NCBI GenBank assembly: GCA_944321295.1
Contig: CALUKU010000001.1
Location: 140,856-204,855 of the forward strand
From: an uncultured Prevotella sp.
GTDB lineage: Bacteria; Bacteroidota; Bacteroidia; Bacteroidales; Bacteroidaceae
Length of the DNA: 64,000 bases
Reading direction: 5' to 3'
In this document: positions 41,426 to 50,251 of the stretch, in pieces
Position numbering within the stretch: the stretch's first letter is position 1
How the letters are laid out: each line of letters begins with the position of its first letter
Position numbers and translations under genes: made by a program
Notes under the pieces: generated by a model
Seen by the model: the letters and a program-made list of their open reading frames with translations, nothing else
Told to the model about the DNA's origin: nothing
The model's database searches: none

Positions 41426-41830
41426 ATGAAAATTTCACGAATTGAACATTTGGGCATAGCAGTACCGAGCATAGAAGAGGCTCTGCCCTATTTCGAGAAT
41501 GTTTTGGGACTGAAGTGTTACGCAGTAGAAGAAGTGGCCGACCAAAAGGTAAAGACCGCTTTTCTGAAATGCGGCGAGGTGAAACTCGAGTTACTCGAGC
41601 CGACTTCTCCCGAAAGTACAATCCAGAAATGGCTTGATAAAGGAAACCATGGCGTTCACCATGTTGCATTCTGCATCGAAGACGGCGTAAGCAACGCTCT
41701 TGCCGAGTGTGACGGAAAAGGCGTTCGCTTAATTGACAAGGCACCAAGAAAGGGAGCCGAAAATCTCAATATAGCTTTCCTCCATCCCAAATCGACATGC
41801 GGTGTCCTCACGGAATTGTGTGAGCAATAA
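41426..41830 (+). CDS. mce: methylmalonyl-CoA epimerase
   Basis: Interconverts (R)- and (S)-methylmalonyl-CoA in the succinate-propionate pathway. Vicinal-oxygen-chelate fold of 134 residues with metal-binding residues in IEHLGIAVPSIEEALPYFEN, VKLELLEPTSPES, NHGVHHVAFCIED and CGVLTELCEQ. An earlier in-frame start at 41396 lies inside the promoter, so the ATG at 41426 is right. First gene of the operon. Confidence 0.95.
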   Translation: MKISRIEHLGIAVPSIEEALPYFENVLGLKCYAVEEVADQKVKTAFLKCGEVKLELLEPTSPESTIQKWLDKGNHGVHHVAFCIEDGVSNALAECDGKGVRLIDKAPRKGAENLNIAFLHPKSTCGVLTELCEQ

Positions 41831-41940
41831 ACAAGCCGCTGTCCGTAATTAAGAATAATGCTTTAAGCAATATTAATAATAGGTTAGAAACACCCGTTTG
41901 TGTCACTAACCTTTAATCATTCAACAACAAAAGAACAGAA

Positions 41941-43494
41941 ATGAGCAAACAAGTAGAAAAAATCAAGGAGCTTATCGCCAAACGCGAAAAAGCTCGTCTT
42001 GGCGGTGGCGAAAAAGCCATAGAAAAACAACATGCACGCGGCAAATATACTGCCCGCGAACGCATAGATATGCTTCTTGATGAAGGCAGCTTTGAAGAGT
42101 TCGACATGTTCAAGCTTCATCGTTGCACTAACTTCGGTATGGAGAAGAAACAATATCTTGGTGACGGCGTCGTTACAGGATGTGGTACGATAGATGGCAG
42201 ACTGGTATATATTTTCGCTCAAGACTTTACCGTAAACGGCGGTTCATTGTCTGAAACAATGGCCCAGAAGATATGTAAGGTTATGGATATGGCGATGAAG
42301 ATGGGTGCTCCGGTTATCGGCATCAATGACTCTGGCGGCGCACGTATCCAGGAAGGTATCTGCGCATTGTCAGGATATGCAGAAATCTTTGAGCGCAACA
42401 TTCTCGCTTCAGGTGTTATTCCTCAAATAAGCGGTATCTTCGGTCCGTGTGCCGGTGGTGCAGTTTACTCACCTGCATTGACAGACTTCACGCTTATGAT
42501 GGAAAACACATCATACATGTTCCTTACCGGTCCTAAGGTTGTAAAGACCGTAACAGGCGAAGACATCGATCAGGAACATCTTGGCGGTGCAAGTGTTCAC
42601 TCAACGAAGAGCGGTGTAACCCACTTTACCGCAGCAACAGAGGAAGAGGCCATGCAGATGATTAAGACTTTGCTCAGCTATATTCCGTCTAACAATATGG
42701 AAGAGGCTCCCCGCGTTGAGTGTACAGACCCGATCAACAGGATGGAAGACTCTTTGAACGAGATTATACCTGAAGACCCCAACCAGGCTTACGATATGTA
42801 TAAGGTAATCGGAGCTATTACGGATAACGGCGAATTCTTCGAGGTACAGCCTAAGTTCGCACGTAACATAATCGTAGGTTTCGCACGCTTTAACGGCCAA
42901 AGCGTTGGTATCGTCGCCAACCAGCCTTCATGCTATGCCGGCGTACTCGACGTAAACGCAAGCCGTAAGGGCGCACGCTTTGTACGTTTCTGCGACGCGT
43001 TCAACATACCTATCGTCAGCCTTGTTGATGTGCCCGGATTCCTTCCCGGTACAGGTCAGGAATACAACGCAGTAATCCTCCACGGAGCACAGTTGCTTTA
43101 CGCATACGGTGAGGCAACAGTTCCCAAGGTAACGGTAACGCTGCGTAAGAGCTACGGCGGTAGCCACATCGTAATGGGCTGCAAGCAGTTGCGTACCGAC
43201 ATCAATTACGCATGGCCTTCTGCAGAAATCGCAGTTATGGGCGCAAGCGGCGCCGTAGCTGTGCTCTGCGCTAAAGAAGCTAAAGAACAAGAAGACCCGA
43301 AGGCGTTCCTCGCAGAGAAAGAAGAAGAATACACCGAAATGTTCGCTAATCCTTACCAGGCAGCTAAATATGGTTACATTGACGATGTAATCGAACCGCG
43401 CAATACACGTTTCCGCATTTGCAGGGCTTTGGCTCAGCTGGCTACCAAGCGTGACGGTCTGCCCGCTAAGAAGCACGGCAACATTCCGATGTAA
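41941..43494 (+). CDS. mmdA: methylmalonyl-CoA decarboxylase / propionyl-CoA carboxylase carboxyltransferase subunit
   Basis: Moves a carboxyl group between methylmalonyl-CoA and biotin. The 517-residue protein has both crotonase-like halves of the acyl-CoA carboxyltransferase fold: [40 protein letters not shown] and [20 protein letters not shown] in the first; [20 protein letters not shown] and [20 protein letters not shown] in the second. The sequence alone does not tell whether it works as a decarboxylase or a carboxylase. It is in one operon with the epimerase, a small OadG-like peptide and a biotin carrier. Confidence 0.93.
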   Translation: MSKQVEKIKELIAKREKARLGGGEKAIEKQHARGKYTARERIDMLLDEGSFEEFDMFKLHRCTNFGMEKKQYLGDGVVTGCGTIDGRLVYIFAQDFTVNGGSLSETMAQKICKVMDMAMKMGAPVIGINDSGGARIQEGICALSGYAEIFERNILASGVIPQISGIFGPCAGGAVYSPALTDFTLMMENTSYMFLTGPKVVKTVTGEDIDQEHLGGASVHSTKSGVTHFTAATEEEAMQMIKTLLSYIPSNNMEEAPRVECTDPINRMEDSLNEIIPEDPNQAYDMYKVIGAITDNGEFFEVQPKFARNIIVGFARFNGQSVGIVANQPSCYAGVLDVNASRKGARFVRFCDAFNIPIVSLVDVPGFLPGTGQEYNAVILHGAQLLYAYGEATVPKVTVTLRKSYGGSHIVMGCKQLRTDINYAWPSAEIAVMGASGAVAVLCAKEAKEQEDPKAFLAEKEEEYTEMFANPYQAAKYGYIDDVIEPRNTRFRICRALAQLATKRDGLPAKKHGNIPM

Positions 43495-43521
43495 TGTTAT
43501 TCATTACAAAAAACATTTACA

Positions 43522-43677
43522 ATGGAGAATAAAGAGGTTTATGCAGCTATTGCATTGGCATTGCACGAGTTCAATGGCAACAACGTGCATGACAAGGAGG
43601 CGGGTATAATAACCATTAAGAGCAAACACACTGAATGGGAATTACATTCGCTCAGCATGCGCAACATCAATAAATAA
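43522..43677 (+). CDS. 51-residue OadG-like peptide without membrane helix
   Basis: A short gene between the carboxyltransferase and the biotin carrier. It encodes 51 residues (MENKEVYAAIALALHEFNGN at the start, RNINK at the end). The pattern AAIALAL...HD.E.GIITI.....W..HSLSMRN resembles the cytoplasmic tail of OadG/MmdD-type subunits of decarboxylase pumps, which hold the carboxyltransferase and carrier together. The usual N-terminal membrane helix is absent. Start and stop are clear, and 27 bases separate it from mmdA. Placement supports a real gene; the OadG link is my reading of a short match. Confidence 0.7.
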   Translation: MENKEVYAAIALALHEFNGNNVHDKEAGIITIKSKHTEWELHSLSMRNINK

Positions 43678-43765
43678 TCTGGTGTCATAAAGTGGTGCGG
43701 TTGTCAGAACCGAAGAAATCCGTTTTTGTGCAGCCGACACCTCTTAGCATAAAATTAAACATGAT

Positions 43766-44197
43766 ATGAAAGAATATAAATATACAATTAACGGTAACAA
43801 GTATGAGGTTACCATCGCCGGAATTGAAGACAATATCGCAAACGTAGTTGTCAACGGCGAGGAATATAAGGTTGAAATGGAGAAGGAACCGGAACCCGTA
43901 AAGAAGAAGGTTGTCGTAAAACCTGCTCCCCAGCCTGCCGCAGCACCCGCATCTTCATCATCAGCCAGCAGCAAAGTAAATGTTAACAACGCTGTCAAGG
44001 CTCCGCTTCCCGGCGTTATAACCGAGATAAAGGTTGCCGTCGGTGACGAGGTTAAGGCCGGTGACACGGTGGTTGTTCTTGAGGCCATGAAGATGGCTAA
44101 CAATCTTGACGCAGAAAAGGGCGGTAAGGTAACAGCCATTCTCGTAAGCGAAGGTGAAAGTGTAATGGAAGACACACCGTTGGTTGTTATTGAATAA
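43766..44197 (+). CDS. biotin carboxyl carrier protein
   Basis: Carries the biotin that shuttles CO2. The 143-residue protein starts with a beta-rich segment (MKEYKYTINGNKYEVTIAG), has a Pro/Ala/Ser linker (PAPQPAAAPASSSSASS) and ends in a biotinyl domain with VVVLEAMKMANNLDAEKGG, where Lys109 of AMKM is the biotin site. It is the last gene before a terminator. In Bacteroidota decarboxylase operons the sodium-pumping beta subunit usually comes next; here it does not. Confidence 0.94.
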   Translation: MKEYKYTINGNKYEVTIAGIEDNIANVVVNGEEYKVEMEKEPEPVKKKVVVKPAPQPAAAPASSSSASSKVNVNNAVKAPLPGVITEIKVAVGDEVKAGDTVVVLEAMKMANNLDAEKGGKVTAILVSEGESVMEDTPLVVIE

Positions 44198-44220
44198 AGA
44201 ATAACACATTGACATAAACA

Positions 44221-44255
44221 AAGAGGGTGTATCAAGAATATTTGAACACCCTCTT
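44221..44255 (+). terminator. terminator of the methylmalonyl-CoA operon
   Basis: AAGAGGGTGT (44221-44230) pairs perfectly with ACACCCTCTT (44246-44255), 23 bases after the carrier gene stop. This shows the operon ends here. Confidence 0.75.
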
Positions 44256-44300
44256 GCATTTGCCGTTATTAATATCTTGGAAAAACTAAAACTAACATCC

Positions 44301-45671
44301 ATGAAAAGAACGATTTTTATCTTATGTGCACTTTTCACGACATTTACTATCATGGCACAGACCTTAGATGGTAACTGGACTGGTAAACTGAACGTGATGG
44401 GAACACAGCTTAACATCATATTCAACATTACGAAAGTAGACGGCAACGCTCTTGTTTGTACAATGGACTGCCCTGACCAAGGCGTAAAAAACATACCTGC
44501 TGATATAATAGTAACAGATGGTGTAAATGTAAAAATTAATGTAAATGCCATCAATGCATCATATGAAGGCAAACTGAAAGACGATCTTATAGAAGGAACT
44601 TTCAGCCAAAGCGGAATGTCTTTTCCACTTAACCTAAAGATGGAGGCAATGGAAATAAGGCGTCCTCAAACACCGAAAGAGCCTTATCCGTATAAGACAG
44701 AAGAAGTTTCGTTCACAAATACAACCGACAACGTAACCTTAAGTGGAACACTTACTTATCCGTTAGGTTACGAAAAAGGGGCAAGTCGCAGCGTACCATT
44801 AGTCGTAATGGTGACAGGAAGCGGCCAACAGAACCGTGATGAGGAATTATTAGAACACAAGCCTTTTCTTGTATTGGCCGACTATCTGGCACGCAACGGC
44901 ATAGCTTCACTTCGTTATGACGACCGCGGAACTGGCAAATCAACGGGTGATGTAACTAATACGACTACCGAGAATTTTATGAAGGATGCGCTGGCAGCCG
45001 TTGACTTCGCACGCAATACGAAAAATTTCGGTCACGTGGGTGTACTTGGCCACAGCGAGGGCGGCACCATTGCATTCATGATAGGGGCGCAAGGCAAAGC
45101 GGATTTCATTGTCAGTCTTGCAGGACTTGGCGTAAAAGGAGCCGACATCCTATTAGCGCAAAATCAATTCGGACTGCTTCAAAACGGAACACCAGTACAA
45201 GTTGTTACTGATTTCCGTAAAGTGTTAGTAAAAGTGTTAAGGGTAATGTCTTCGTCGGAAAGGGTGCCAAACCCTGCTGCTAAAGTACAAAAGATTGCTG
45301 AAGAAGCCGATGTCACCATTCCTGCACCTCTAATGCAAGACCTTGCACAATCAATAGATTTATGTACGCCGTGGTTGAGATACTTTATCAACTATGATCC
45401 GGCTGCGGACATCCGTGCCGTAAAATGTCCTGTGATGGCAATAAATGGTTCAAAAGACACACAGGTTTTTGCCGAAGAAAATCTGCCTGCCATACGTCGA
45501 CTACTACCTGAAAGCAACTTAAACATAGTGAAAGAATATCCCGGACTGAACCATCTTTTTCAGCATTGTACAACAGGTTTGCCCATTGAATATTTCCAGA
45601 TAGAGGAAACAATGTCGCCTGAGGTGATGCAAGACATCACTATTTGGATAAAGAAAGTAACTGAAAAGTAA
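44301..45671 (+). CDS. secreted alpha/beta hydrolase with N-terminal beta domain
   Basis: Exported serine hydrolase of about 456 residues. The ATG at 44301 gives a signal peptide (MKRTIFILCALFTTFTIMAQ). Residues to about 110 form a beta-rich domain (LDGNWTGKLNVMGTQLNIIF). The hydrolase fold follows, with an oxyanion region (VMVTGSGQQNRDEEL), the nucleophile elbow GHSEGG, an acid in INGSKDTQVF and the catalytic His in GLNHLFQH. Similar periplasmic esterases or acyl hydrolases are common in Bacteroidota. Substrate unknown. It has its own strong terminator and lies after the one ending the carboxylase operon. Confidence 0.85.
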   Translation: MKRTIFILCALFTTFTIMAQTLDGNWTGKLNVMGTQLNIIFNITKVDGNALVCTMDCPDQGVKNIPADIIVTDGVNVKINVNAINASYEGKLKDDLIEGTFSQSGMSFPLNLKMEAMEIRRPQTPKEPYPYKTEEVSFTNTTDNVTLSGTLTYPLGYEKGASRSVPLVVMVTGSGQQNRDEELLEHKPFLVLADYLARNGIASLRYDDRGTGKSTGDVTNTTTENFMKDALAAVDFARNTKNFGHVGVLGHSEGGTIAFMIGAQGKADFIVSLAGLGVKGADILLAQNQFGLLQNGTPVQVVTDFRKVLVKVLRVMSSSERVPNPAAKVQKIAEEADVTIPAPLMQDLAQSIDLCTPWLRYFINYDPAADIRAVKCPVMAINGSKDTQVFAEENLPAIRRLLPESNLNIVKEYPGLNHLFQHCTTGLPIEYFQIEETMSPEVMQDITIWIKKVTEK

Positions 45672-45712
45672 AAATTTAAATCATGAAAGTTTGTGCCATA
45701 TTTACTTCTTAA

Positions 45713-45761
45713 TATGAAAAAGAGTGTGCTTCAGAAAATCTGGAGCACACTCTTTTTCATA
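45713..45761. terminator. strong bidirectional terminator
   Basis: A 22-bp stem (45713-45734 with 45740-45761, one G-T pair) around a 5-base loop; the arms begin TATGAAAAAGAGTGTGCT. Runs of A and T at its base suit termination of both convergent transcripts. Confidence 0.9.
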
Positions 45762-45782
45762 TAGTTTCCATTATGAAATAAA

Positions 45783-45908
45783 TCATTTGTTTCCTTGGCT
45801 TGAGTCATGTTTACGCACATGCTTGGGAACATGCTTTTTCTTACGTAACCATTCAGCCTTCCGTTTCTCATACTCTAACTGATGTCGTTCAAGAAAATTG
45901 TCGGCCAT
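45783..45908 (-). CDS. 41-residue basic small protein
   Basis: A small gene of 41 codons, from ATG at 45908 to TGA at 45783-45785. It starts MADNFLERHQLEYEKRKAEW and continues with a very basic stretch (LRKKKHVPKHVRKHDSSQ). The opening MADNFLE matches a class of tiny Bacteroidota proteins sometimes named 'dehydrogenase' in databases without support. It begins nine bases after the DUF4270 gene stop and is probably co-transcribed with it. Charge suggests binding to nucleic acid or membrane; function unknown. Confidence 0.65.
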   Translation of the reverse strand: MADNFLERHQLEYEKRKAEWLRKKKHVPKHVRKHDSSQGNK

Positions 45909-45917
45909 GATTTCAAG

Positions 45918-47384
45918 TTAATGTCTGAATTTACTATACACAACATCAAGTTTAATCGGTGCGTTAGGATTTTTACTGCCTCCGACGAGTCGCGTACTTG
46001 TTAAACTCATATCGTGAACAACCTTTACAACTTGTCCTGACGAATTGGTTGTAACCGTAACAGGTATGACGACAACCTTGTTCCAATTCTCATTCTCCGG
46101 TTCATTAAGCCAATTGGGATTTGCTGCCAAACCGGCTTCCTTGATGTTATACATATACGTAACTAGGTTCGAGATATTGTTGAAAACATAATTGTTCAAT
46201 CTCGTATCAGTGTCATAACTTGCCAAGAAAGACTTTTGATAGTCAACAATATCCTCATTCTCAAAGAAACTATACAGGCTGTCCCTTGGTATCATCAATA
46301 AAGTCTGAGGTATGTCAAGCGAATATTCGCCCTCGTTTACGTTGTTTATGCGCGTAAGTGTAAGCTTGGCAGTATTGATGGTATCATTCTCATGTCCAGC
46401 CTTAACTTCGTCAACGGGCAATGTCAGCTCGGTGAATATTCCTGCGGGAGTTTTCAAGTAAGTGCAGCTTTCATCGGCAACCAAAGCGTTTATCGCTTCA
46501 TCGTCGTTGACGATATTCGTTGTCTGCAATACTTCTTCTGTTCCTGAGAACGTTGCCGAACCGACATAAGTTGAATCCGACTTATACCTGAAATAGACAT
46601 TCAGCTGGCTTACAGAAATATAAGCCATCGAACCTAAACCGTCGTTAATCTCGAAATAAAAACCAGGACATACATTGTGTATGAAATTATATGAGTTTCT
46701 GAAGTTATCAGGATTCTCATAATACTTCTTCATTATGTACGTACCATAATTATTATACTTGTTTCCTTGATTGTCTGTATATTCCTTATTCAAGTCGATA
46801 CGTATGTTTGGCGAATAAGAGTCACCTTCGCGTTCTTCGTCGCTGACGCTTAAGTCTGAAAGCGTATAAGTCTTGTTTACCTTCATTCTTTCATCAGTAA
46901 CATAGCCCTCAGCCTTAGGATTAAAGTCAGAATAATATCTCAACTTCACACCATCTTCCATCGGCTTCGCCATTTCATGGGCAGTAAGGTTCATTGTCGC
47001 AAGAGAATCACCATAAAAGTCTGTGTAGAAAAGCCTGATATGGCATGAGTCCGCAATAATATCCTTGTTGACGTCAAGACTTGCTATGCTGTCCCTTTCA
47101 GGGAAAGTGTAATCCTCAAGCGTTCCGAATTGCGTCATGAAATTACTGGCAATATAGTTGCCTGTTTCCGGGTCGCGGATTTCGCCCAAATATCCCATCG
47201 TGTTACGCGACAACACCGAACCGGCCGCTATTGATTTTGACGAAACGTTAAACGACGCCGTAGCGACATCCAACAAATCGGAAGTATCAGTAAGTGAAGT
47301 TCCTATTGTGTCCGTCGTGTCATCACATGCAGCAAACGACAATACCGCCGCTGTAGCCACGATTGCAAAAAACTTTATTTTCAT
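45918..47384 (-). CDS. DUF4270 lipoprotein
   Basis: Surface or periplasmic lipoprotein of about 488 residues, restricted to Bacteroidota. From the ATG at 47384 the signal peptide reads MKIKFFAIVATAAVLSFAAC with a good lipobox, and CDDTTDTIG follows. The rest is beta-rich with repeated short motifs (SDSTYVGSATFSGTEEV, NTAKLTLTRINN) and ends KLDVVYSKFRH, as in DUF4270. It follows the half-length glycogen synthase gene after 43 bases; this pairing recurs in the phylum. Function unknown. Confidence 0.85.
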   Translation of the reverse strand: MKIKFFAIVATAAVLSFAACDDTTDTIGTSLTDTSDLLDVATASFNVSSKSIAAGSVLSRNTMGYLGEIRDPETGNYIASNFMTQFGTLEDYTFPERDSIASLDVNKDIIADSCHIRLFYTDFYGDSLATMNLTAHEMAKPMEDGVKLRYYSDFNPKAEGYVTDERMKVNKTYTLSDLSVSDEEREGDSYSPNIRIDLNKEYTDNQGNKYNNYGTYIMKKYYENPDNFRNSYNFIHNVCPGFYFEINDGLGSMAYISVSQLNVYFRYKSDSTYVGSATFSGTEEVLQTTNIVNDDEAINALVADESCTYLKTPAGIFTELTLPVDEVKAGHENDTINTAKLTLTRINNVNEGEYSLDIPQTLLMIPRDSLYSFFENEDIVDYQKSFLASYDTDTRLNNYVFNNISNLVTYMYNIKEAGLAANPNWLNEPENENWNKVVVIPVTVTTNSSGQVVKVVHDMSLTSTRLVGGSKNPNAPIKLDVVYSKFRH

Positions 47385-47427
47385 AATAATAAATGCCGAA
47401 CTATTTGACAATTAAGAAACGTGATTG

Positions 47428-48255
47428 TTATTCAGAGCCACCTTCAAAAACCTTGTCATAAAATTCTTCGTATTTAGAACAAATCTCATCGTCGGCAGGA
47501 TTGTCCATGAACGGCAGACCGCTTTCCTTGGCATACGCTATCAGCTCCGGATTAACACTCTTGCCGGCGTTCACGATACCATCTGAATAATCAATCGCAA
47601 GTTTCTGTAAATCCTGAAAACCGAAAACATCACTATTATTATACTTATCAAGGATATCTGCCTTAACGTCCCTGAACTCTATGCTTTGCCTGAAATTAGC
47701 GCCAAGGTCGTCGTGCAATTCCTCTGAAAATAACGATGTTACGACCTTAGTGTTGGCAAACGACGGCTCGTCTTGGTAAGCCTTTTTTATATAAAGAGGT
47801 ATTATCGAGCACATCCATCCCTGACAATGAATTATGTCGGGAGTCCAGCGCAGCTTCTTTACGGTTTCAAGCACGCCGCGCGCAAAGAAAATGGCCCTTT
47901 CGCCGTTATCGTCGTATTCCTTGCCGTTTTCGTCAAAGCCCATGAGGCGCTTTGTGAAATAATCTTCGTTGTCGATGAAATACACTTGTATCCTTGTTGA
48001 AGGTATCGAGGCGACCTTAATAATCAAAGGATGGTCGGTTTCGTCTATTATAAGCATCATCCTTGACAGACGGATGACCTCGTGCAACTGGCCGCGCCTT
48101 TCGTTAATGTTACCCCATTTGGGCATGAACGTCCTTATCTCGTAACCTTTTTCTTGGATTGTTTGCGGAATCAGGCGTCCCAAGTGTGACATTTCGCTTT
48201 CAGGAACATACGGAATAATTTCTTGGTTTATGTATAATACCTTCTTTGCCATCAT
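47428..48255 (-). CDS. single-domain GT5-type glycogen/starch synthase homologue
   Basis: Only 275 residues, equal to the N-terminal Rossmann domain of GT5 glycogen synthases. Visible: KKVLYINQEIIPYVPESEMS at the place where full enzymes have the ADP-glucose loop (KTGGL in E. coli GlgA, absent here), TFMPKWGNINERRGQLHEVI, and WTPDIIHCQGWMCSIIPLYI. The C-terminal domain that supplies most catalytic residues is missing, with no remnant downstream. Such half proteins are conserved in Bacteroidota, so this is a family form and not a truncation. It probably senses or binds a sugar nucleotide and may not make glycogen. Start at 48252 is equally possible. A -7 box TACCTTTG lies at 48275-48282. Confidence 0.82.
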   Translation of the reverse strand: MMAKKVLYINQEIIPYVPESEMSHLGRLIPQTIQEKGYEIRTFMPKWGNINERRGQLHEVIRLSRMMLIIDETDHPLIIKVASIPSTRIQVYFIDNEDYFTKRLMGFDENGKEYDDNGERAIFFARGVLETVKKLRWTPDIIHCQGWMCSIIPLYIKKAYQDEPSFANTKVVTSLFSEELHDDLGANFRQSIEFRDVKADILDKYNNSDVFGFQDLQKLAIDYSDGIVNAGKSVNPELIAYAKESGLPFMDNPADDEICSKYEEFYDKVFEGGSE

Positions 48256-48456
48256 GATGTTTCTTTAATCTTTGCAAAGGTACGAAAAAACTTCGTAAAA
48301 CGAGTATTTTTTTTCGTTTATTAGACAAATGCCCCGCTTTAACGGCATATTTTCTTAATTATTCTTTTTTGTTTAAGAAATTTGTTGTTATTTTGCACGC
48401 CGGTTTTACAGGGCGTAAGTCAGCGCCCCTCAACAACCATAAATTATAAACAAGTC

Positions 48457-49308
48457 ATGAAAGTTTTTCATAAGATTGTAGAACTGCAAAACACGTTGTT
48501 CGACGACAGGAAAAAGGGTAAAAGCGTAGGACTCGTTCCTACGATGGGCGCGCTGCACGAAGGCCACGCGTCATTGGTTAAGAGAAGCGTCGGCGAAAAC
48601 GGAGTCACCGTAGTGTCGGTGTTCGTAAATCCGACCCAATTCAACGATCCTAAGGATCTCAGTTCGTATCCACGGGATGTTGAGGCAGACTGCAAACTGC
48701 TTGAAAGCATTGGAGCAGACTACGTATTTGTTCCGTCCGTAGAAGAGATGTACCCTACCCCGGACACACGTCATTTCGAATTTCCTCCTATATCAACAGT
48801 CATGGAAGGCGCCCATCGTCCCGGGCATTTCAATGGCGTATGCCAAGTAGTAAGCCGCTTGTTTTATATAGTACGTCCTGACAGGGCTTATTTCGGAGAA
48901 AAAGATTGGCAGCAGATTGCCGTCGTAAAAGCCATGGTTAAGTCATTGGGATTGGGCGTAGAGATTGTTGAATGTCCTATCGTCCGCGATGCGGACGGAC
49001 TTGCGCGCTCGTCACGCAACGCACTGCTTTCGCCGGACGAGCGAAAGATTGCCCCTAACATCTTCAAGGCTTTGAAAGAAAGCGTCGAATATTCGCGCAG
49101 CCACGGCGTAAGCGAAACCCACGACCACGTAGTCAACAGCATTAACGCCGTTGACGGACTTGACGTTGAGTATTTCGAGATTGTTGACGGCAATACGTTG
49201 CAGCCTGTCGGAGATTGGAACGACACGGACTACGTAGTAGGATGTATCACAGTTTATTGCGGAGCACGGCCCGTAAGGCTTATCGACCACATCAAATATA
49301 AAAGTTAA
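48457..49308 (+). CDS. panC: pantothenate synthetase
   Basis: Joins pantoate and beta-alanine using ATP to make pantothenate, a coenzyme A precursor. The 283-residue protein has [40 protein letters not shown], the KMSKS-like [20 protein letters not shown] and [18 protein letters not shown]. The ATG at 48457 gives the family N terminus; earlier in-frame codons lie in the promoter region (TTATTTTG at 48388-48395). It is divergent from the glycogen synthase homologue and forms an operon with panD. Confidence 0.96.
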   Translation: MKVFHKIVELQNTLFDDRKKGKSVGLVPTMGALHEGHASLVKRSVGENGVTVVSVFVNPTQFNDPKDLSSYPRDVEADCKLLESIGADYVFVPSVEEMYPTPDTRHFEFPPISTVMEGAHRPGHFNGVCQVVSRLFYIVRPDRAYFGEKDWQQIAVVKAMVKSLGLGVEIVECPIVRDADGLARSSRNALLSPDERKIAPNIFKALKESVEYSRSHGVSETHDHVVNSINAVDGLDVEYFEIVDGNTLQPVGDWNDTDYVVGCITVYCGARPVRLIDHIKYKS

Positions 49309-49312
49309 CGAT

Positions 49313-49663
49313 ATGATGATTGAAGTATTAAAGAGCAAGCTGCATTGCGTCCAGGTGACCGAGGCCAACCTCAACTACATGGGCAGCATCACAATAGACG
49401 AAGACTTGATGGACGCTGCCGGACTGATTGCCGGCGAGAAGGTGCAAATCGTCAACAATAATAATGGCGAACGCTTTGAAACATACATCATCAAGGGTGA
49501 GCGCGGCAGCGGTTGCATTTGCCTCAACGGGGCGGCGGCCCGCAAATGCCAGGTAGGCGACACTGTAATAATAATAGCTTACGCCCTGATGGACTTTGAA
49601 GAAGCTAAGAGTTACAAGCCAACCGTTGTATTCCCTGAGCACAATAAGGTCGTGAAACATTAA
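49313..49663 (+). CDS. panD: aspartate 1-decarboxylase (pyruvoyl)
   Basis: Makes beta-alanine for PanC. The 116-residue proenzyme cleaves itself at Gly-Ser in [17 protein letters not shown] to create the pyruvoyl group. Other family residues are in [29 protein letters not shown] and [15 protein letters not shown]. ATGs at 49313 and 49316 are both possible starts. It begins four bases after panC, so both genes for the last part of pantothenate synthesis are co-translated. Confidence 0.96.
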   Translation: MMIEVLKSKLHCVQVTEANLNYMGSITIDEDLMDAAGLIAGEKVQIVNNNNGERFETYIIKGERGSGCICLNGAAARKCQVGDTVIIIAYALMDFEEAKSYKPTVVFPEHNKVVKH

Positions 49664-49695
49664 CGATGCGTGACCGTCACGCCCGATTAATAGTA

Positions 49696-49735
49696 AAGCC
49701 GTTAACCATTATTACATGGGTTAACGGCTTTTTTA
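49696..49735 (+). terminator. terminator of panC-panD
   Basis: AAGCCGTTAACC (49696-49707) pairs with GGTTAACGGCTT (49719-49730) and is followed by TTTTTT. A textbook terminator 32 bases after panD. Confidence 0.92.
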
Positions 49736-49904
49736 TTACAAATATAAGAAAAACGCGATGTAAGACAAACCGCACGAACGGCTTGCAAAATGTCAAAATG
49801 CCGTTCAATGAGAATAGGATTGTTATAACCAAGAAAATAAGAGTAATGCCGTTTCATATCACGCAAAACATGACAAGTCAGTGGCTTTATAAAAGTATTT
49901 CAGC

Positions 49905-50010
49905 GATTTTATAGCGAAAAAGCGGCGGTTTTGAATACTAAAAGCGGCGATCGGGAAGGCAAAAGGCGGCGAATAAGCATACAAGAAGCCACCTTTTACA
50001 ACATCTAAGC
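49905..50010. repeat. dispersed AAAAGCGGCG-type repeat cluster, copy 4
   Basis: Units read AAAAAGCGGCGGTTTTGAAT, AAAAGCGGCGATCGGGAAGG, AAAAGGCGGCGAATAAGCAT and GAAGCCACCTTTTACAACAT, about 20-22 bases apart. A weaker AAGCGTTTTCGGCCATTTTA lies near 50165. It lies between convergent panD and menE. The rest of 49736-50251 is AT-rich with no gene seen. Confidence 0.65.
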
Positions 50011-50251
50011 TATGTTATTCGTTGCACAATTACGTTCAAATATTATGTAATGTCTTGACATAAAGGCATTTAACATTACACACTTAACATCGTAATATTT
50101 CCTCAACAATGGCGGACTTTACATCAAGAAAGCAGAAAAACACACTTCTTAAAAATCAGGAAGAAGCGTTTTCGGCCATTTTATAAACATTATGTCAAGT
50201 CGTGCGTACCTGTTGAATGTGAACAGAGCCAAACGTTAAACCAACGTGTTG

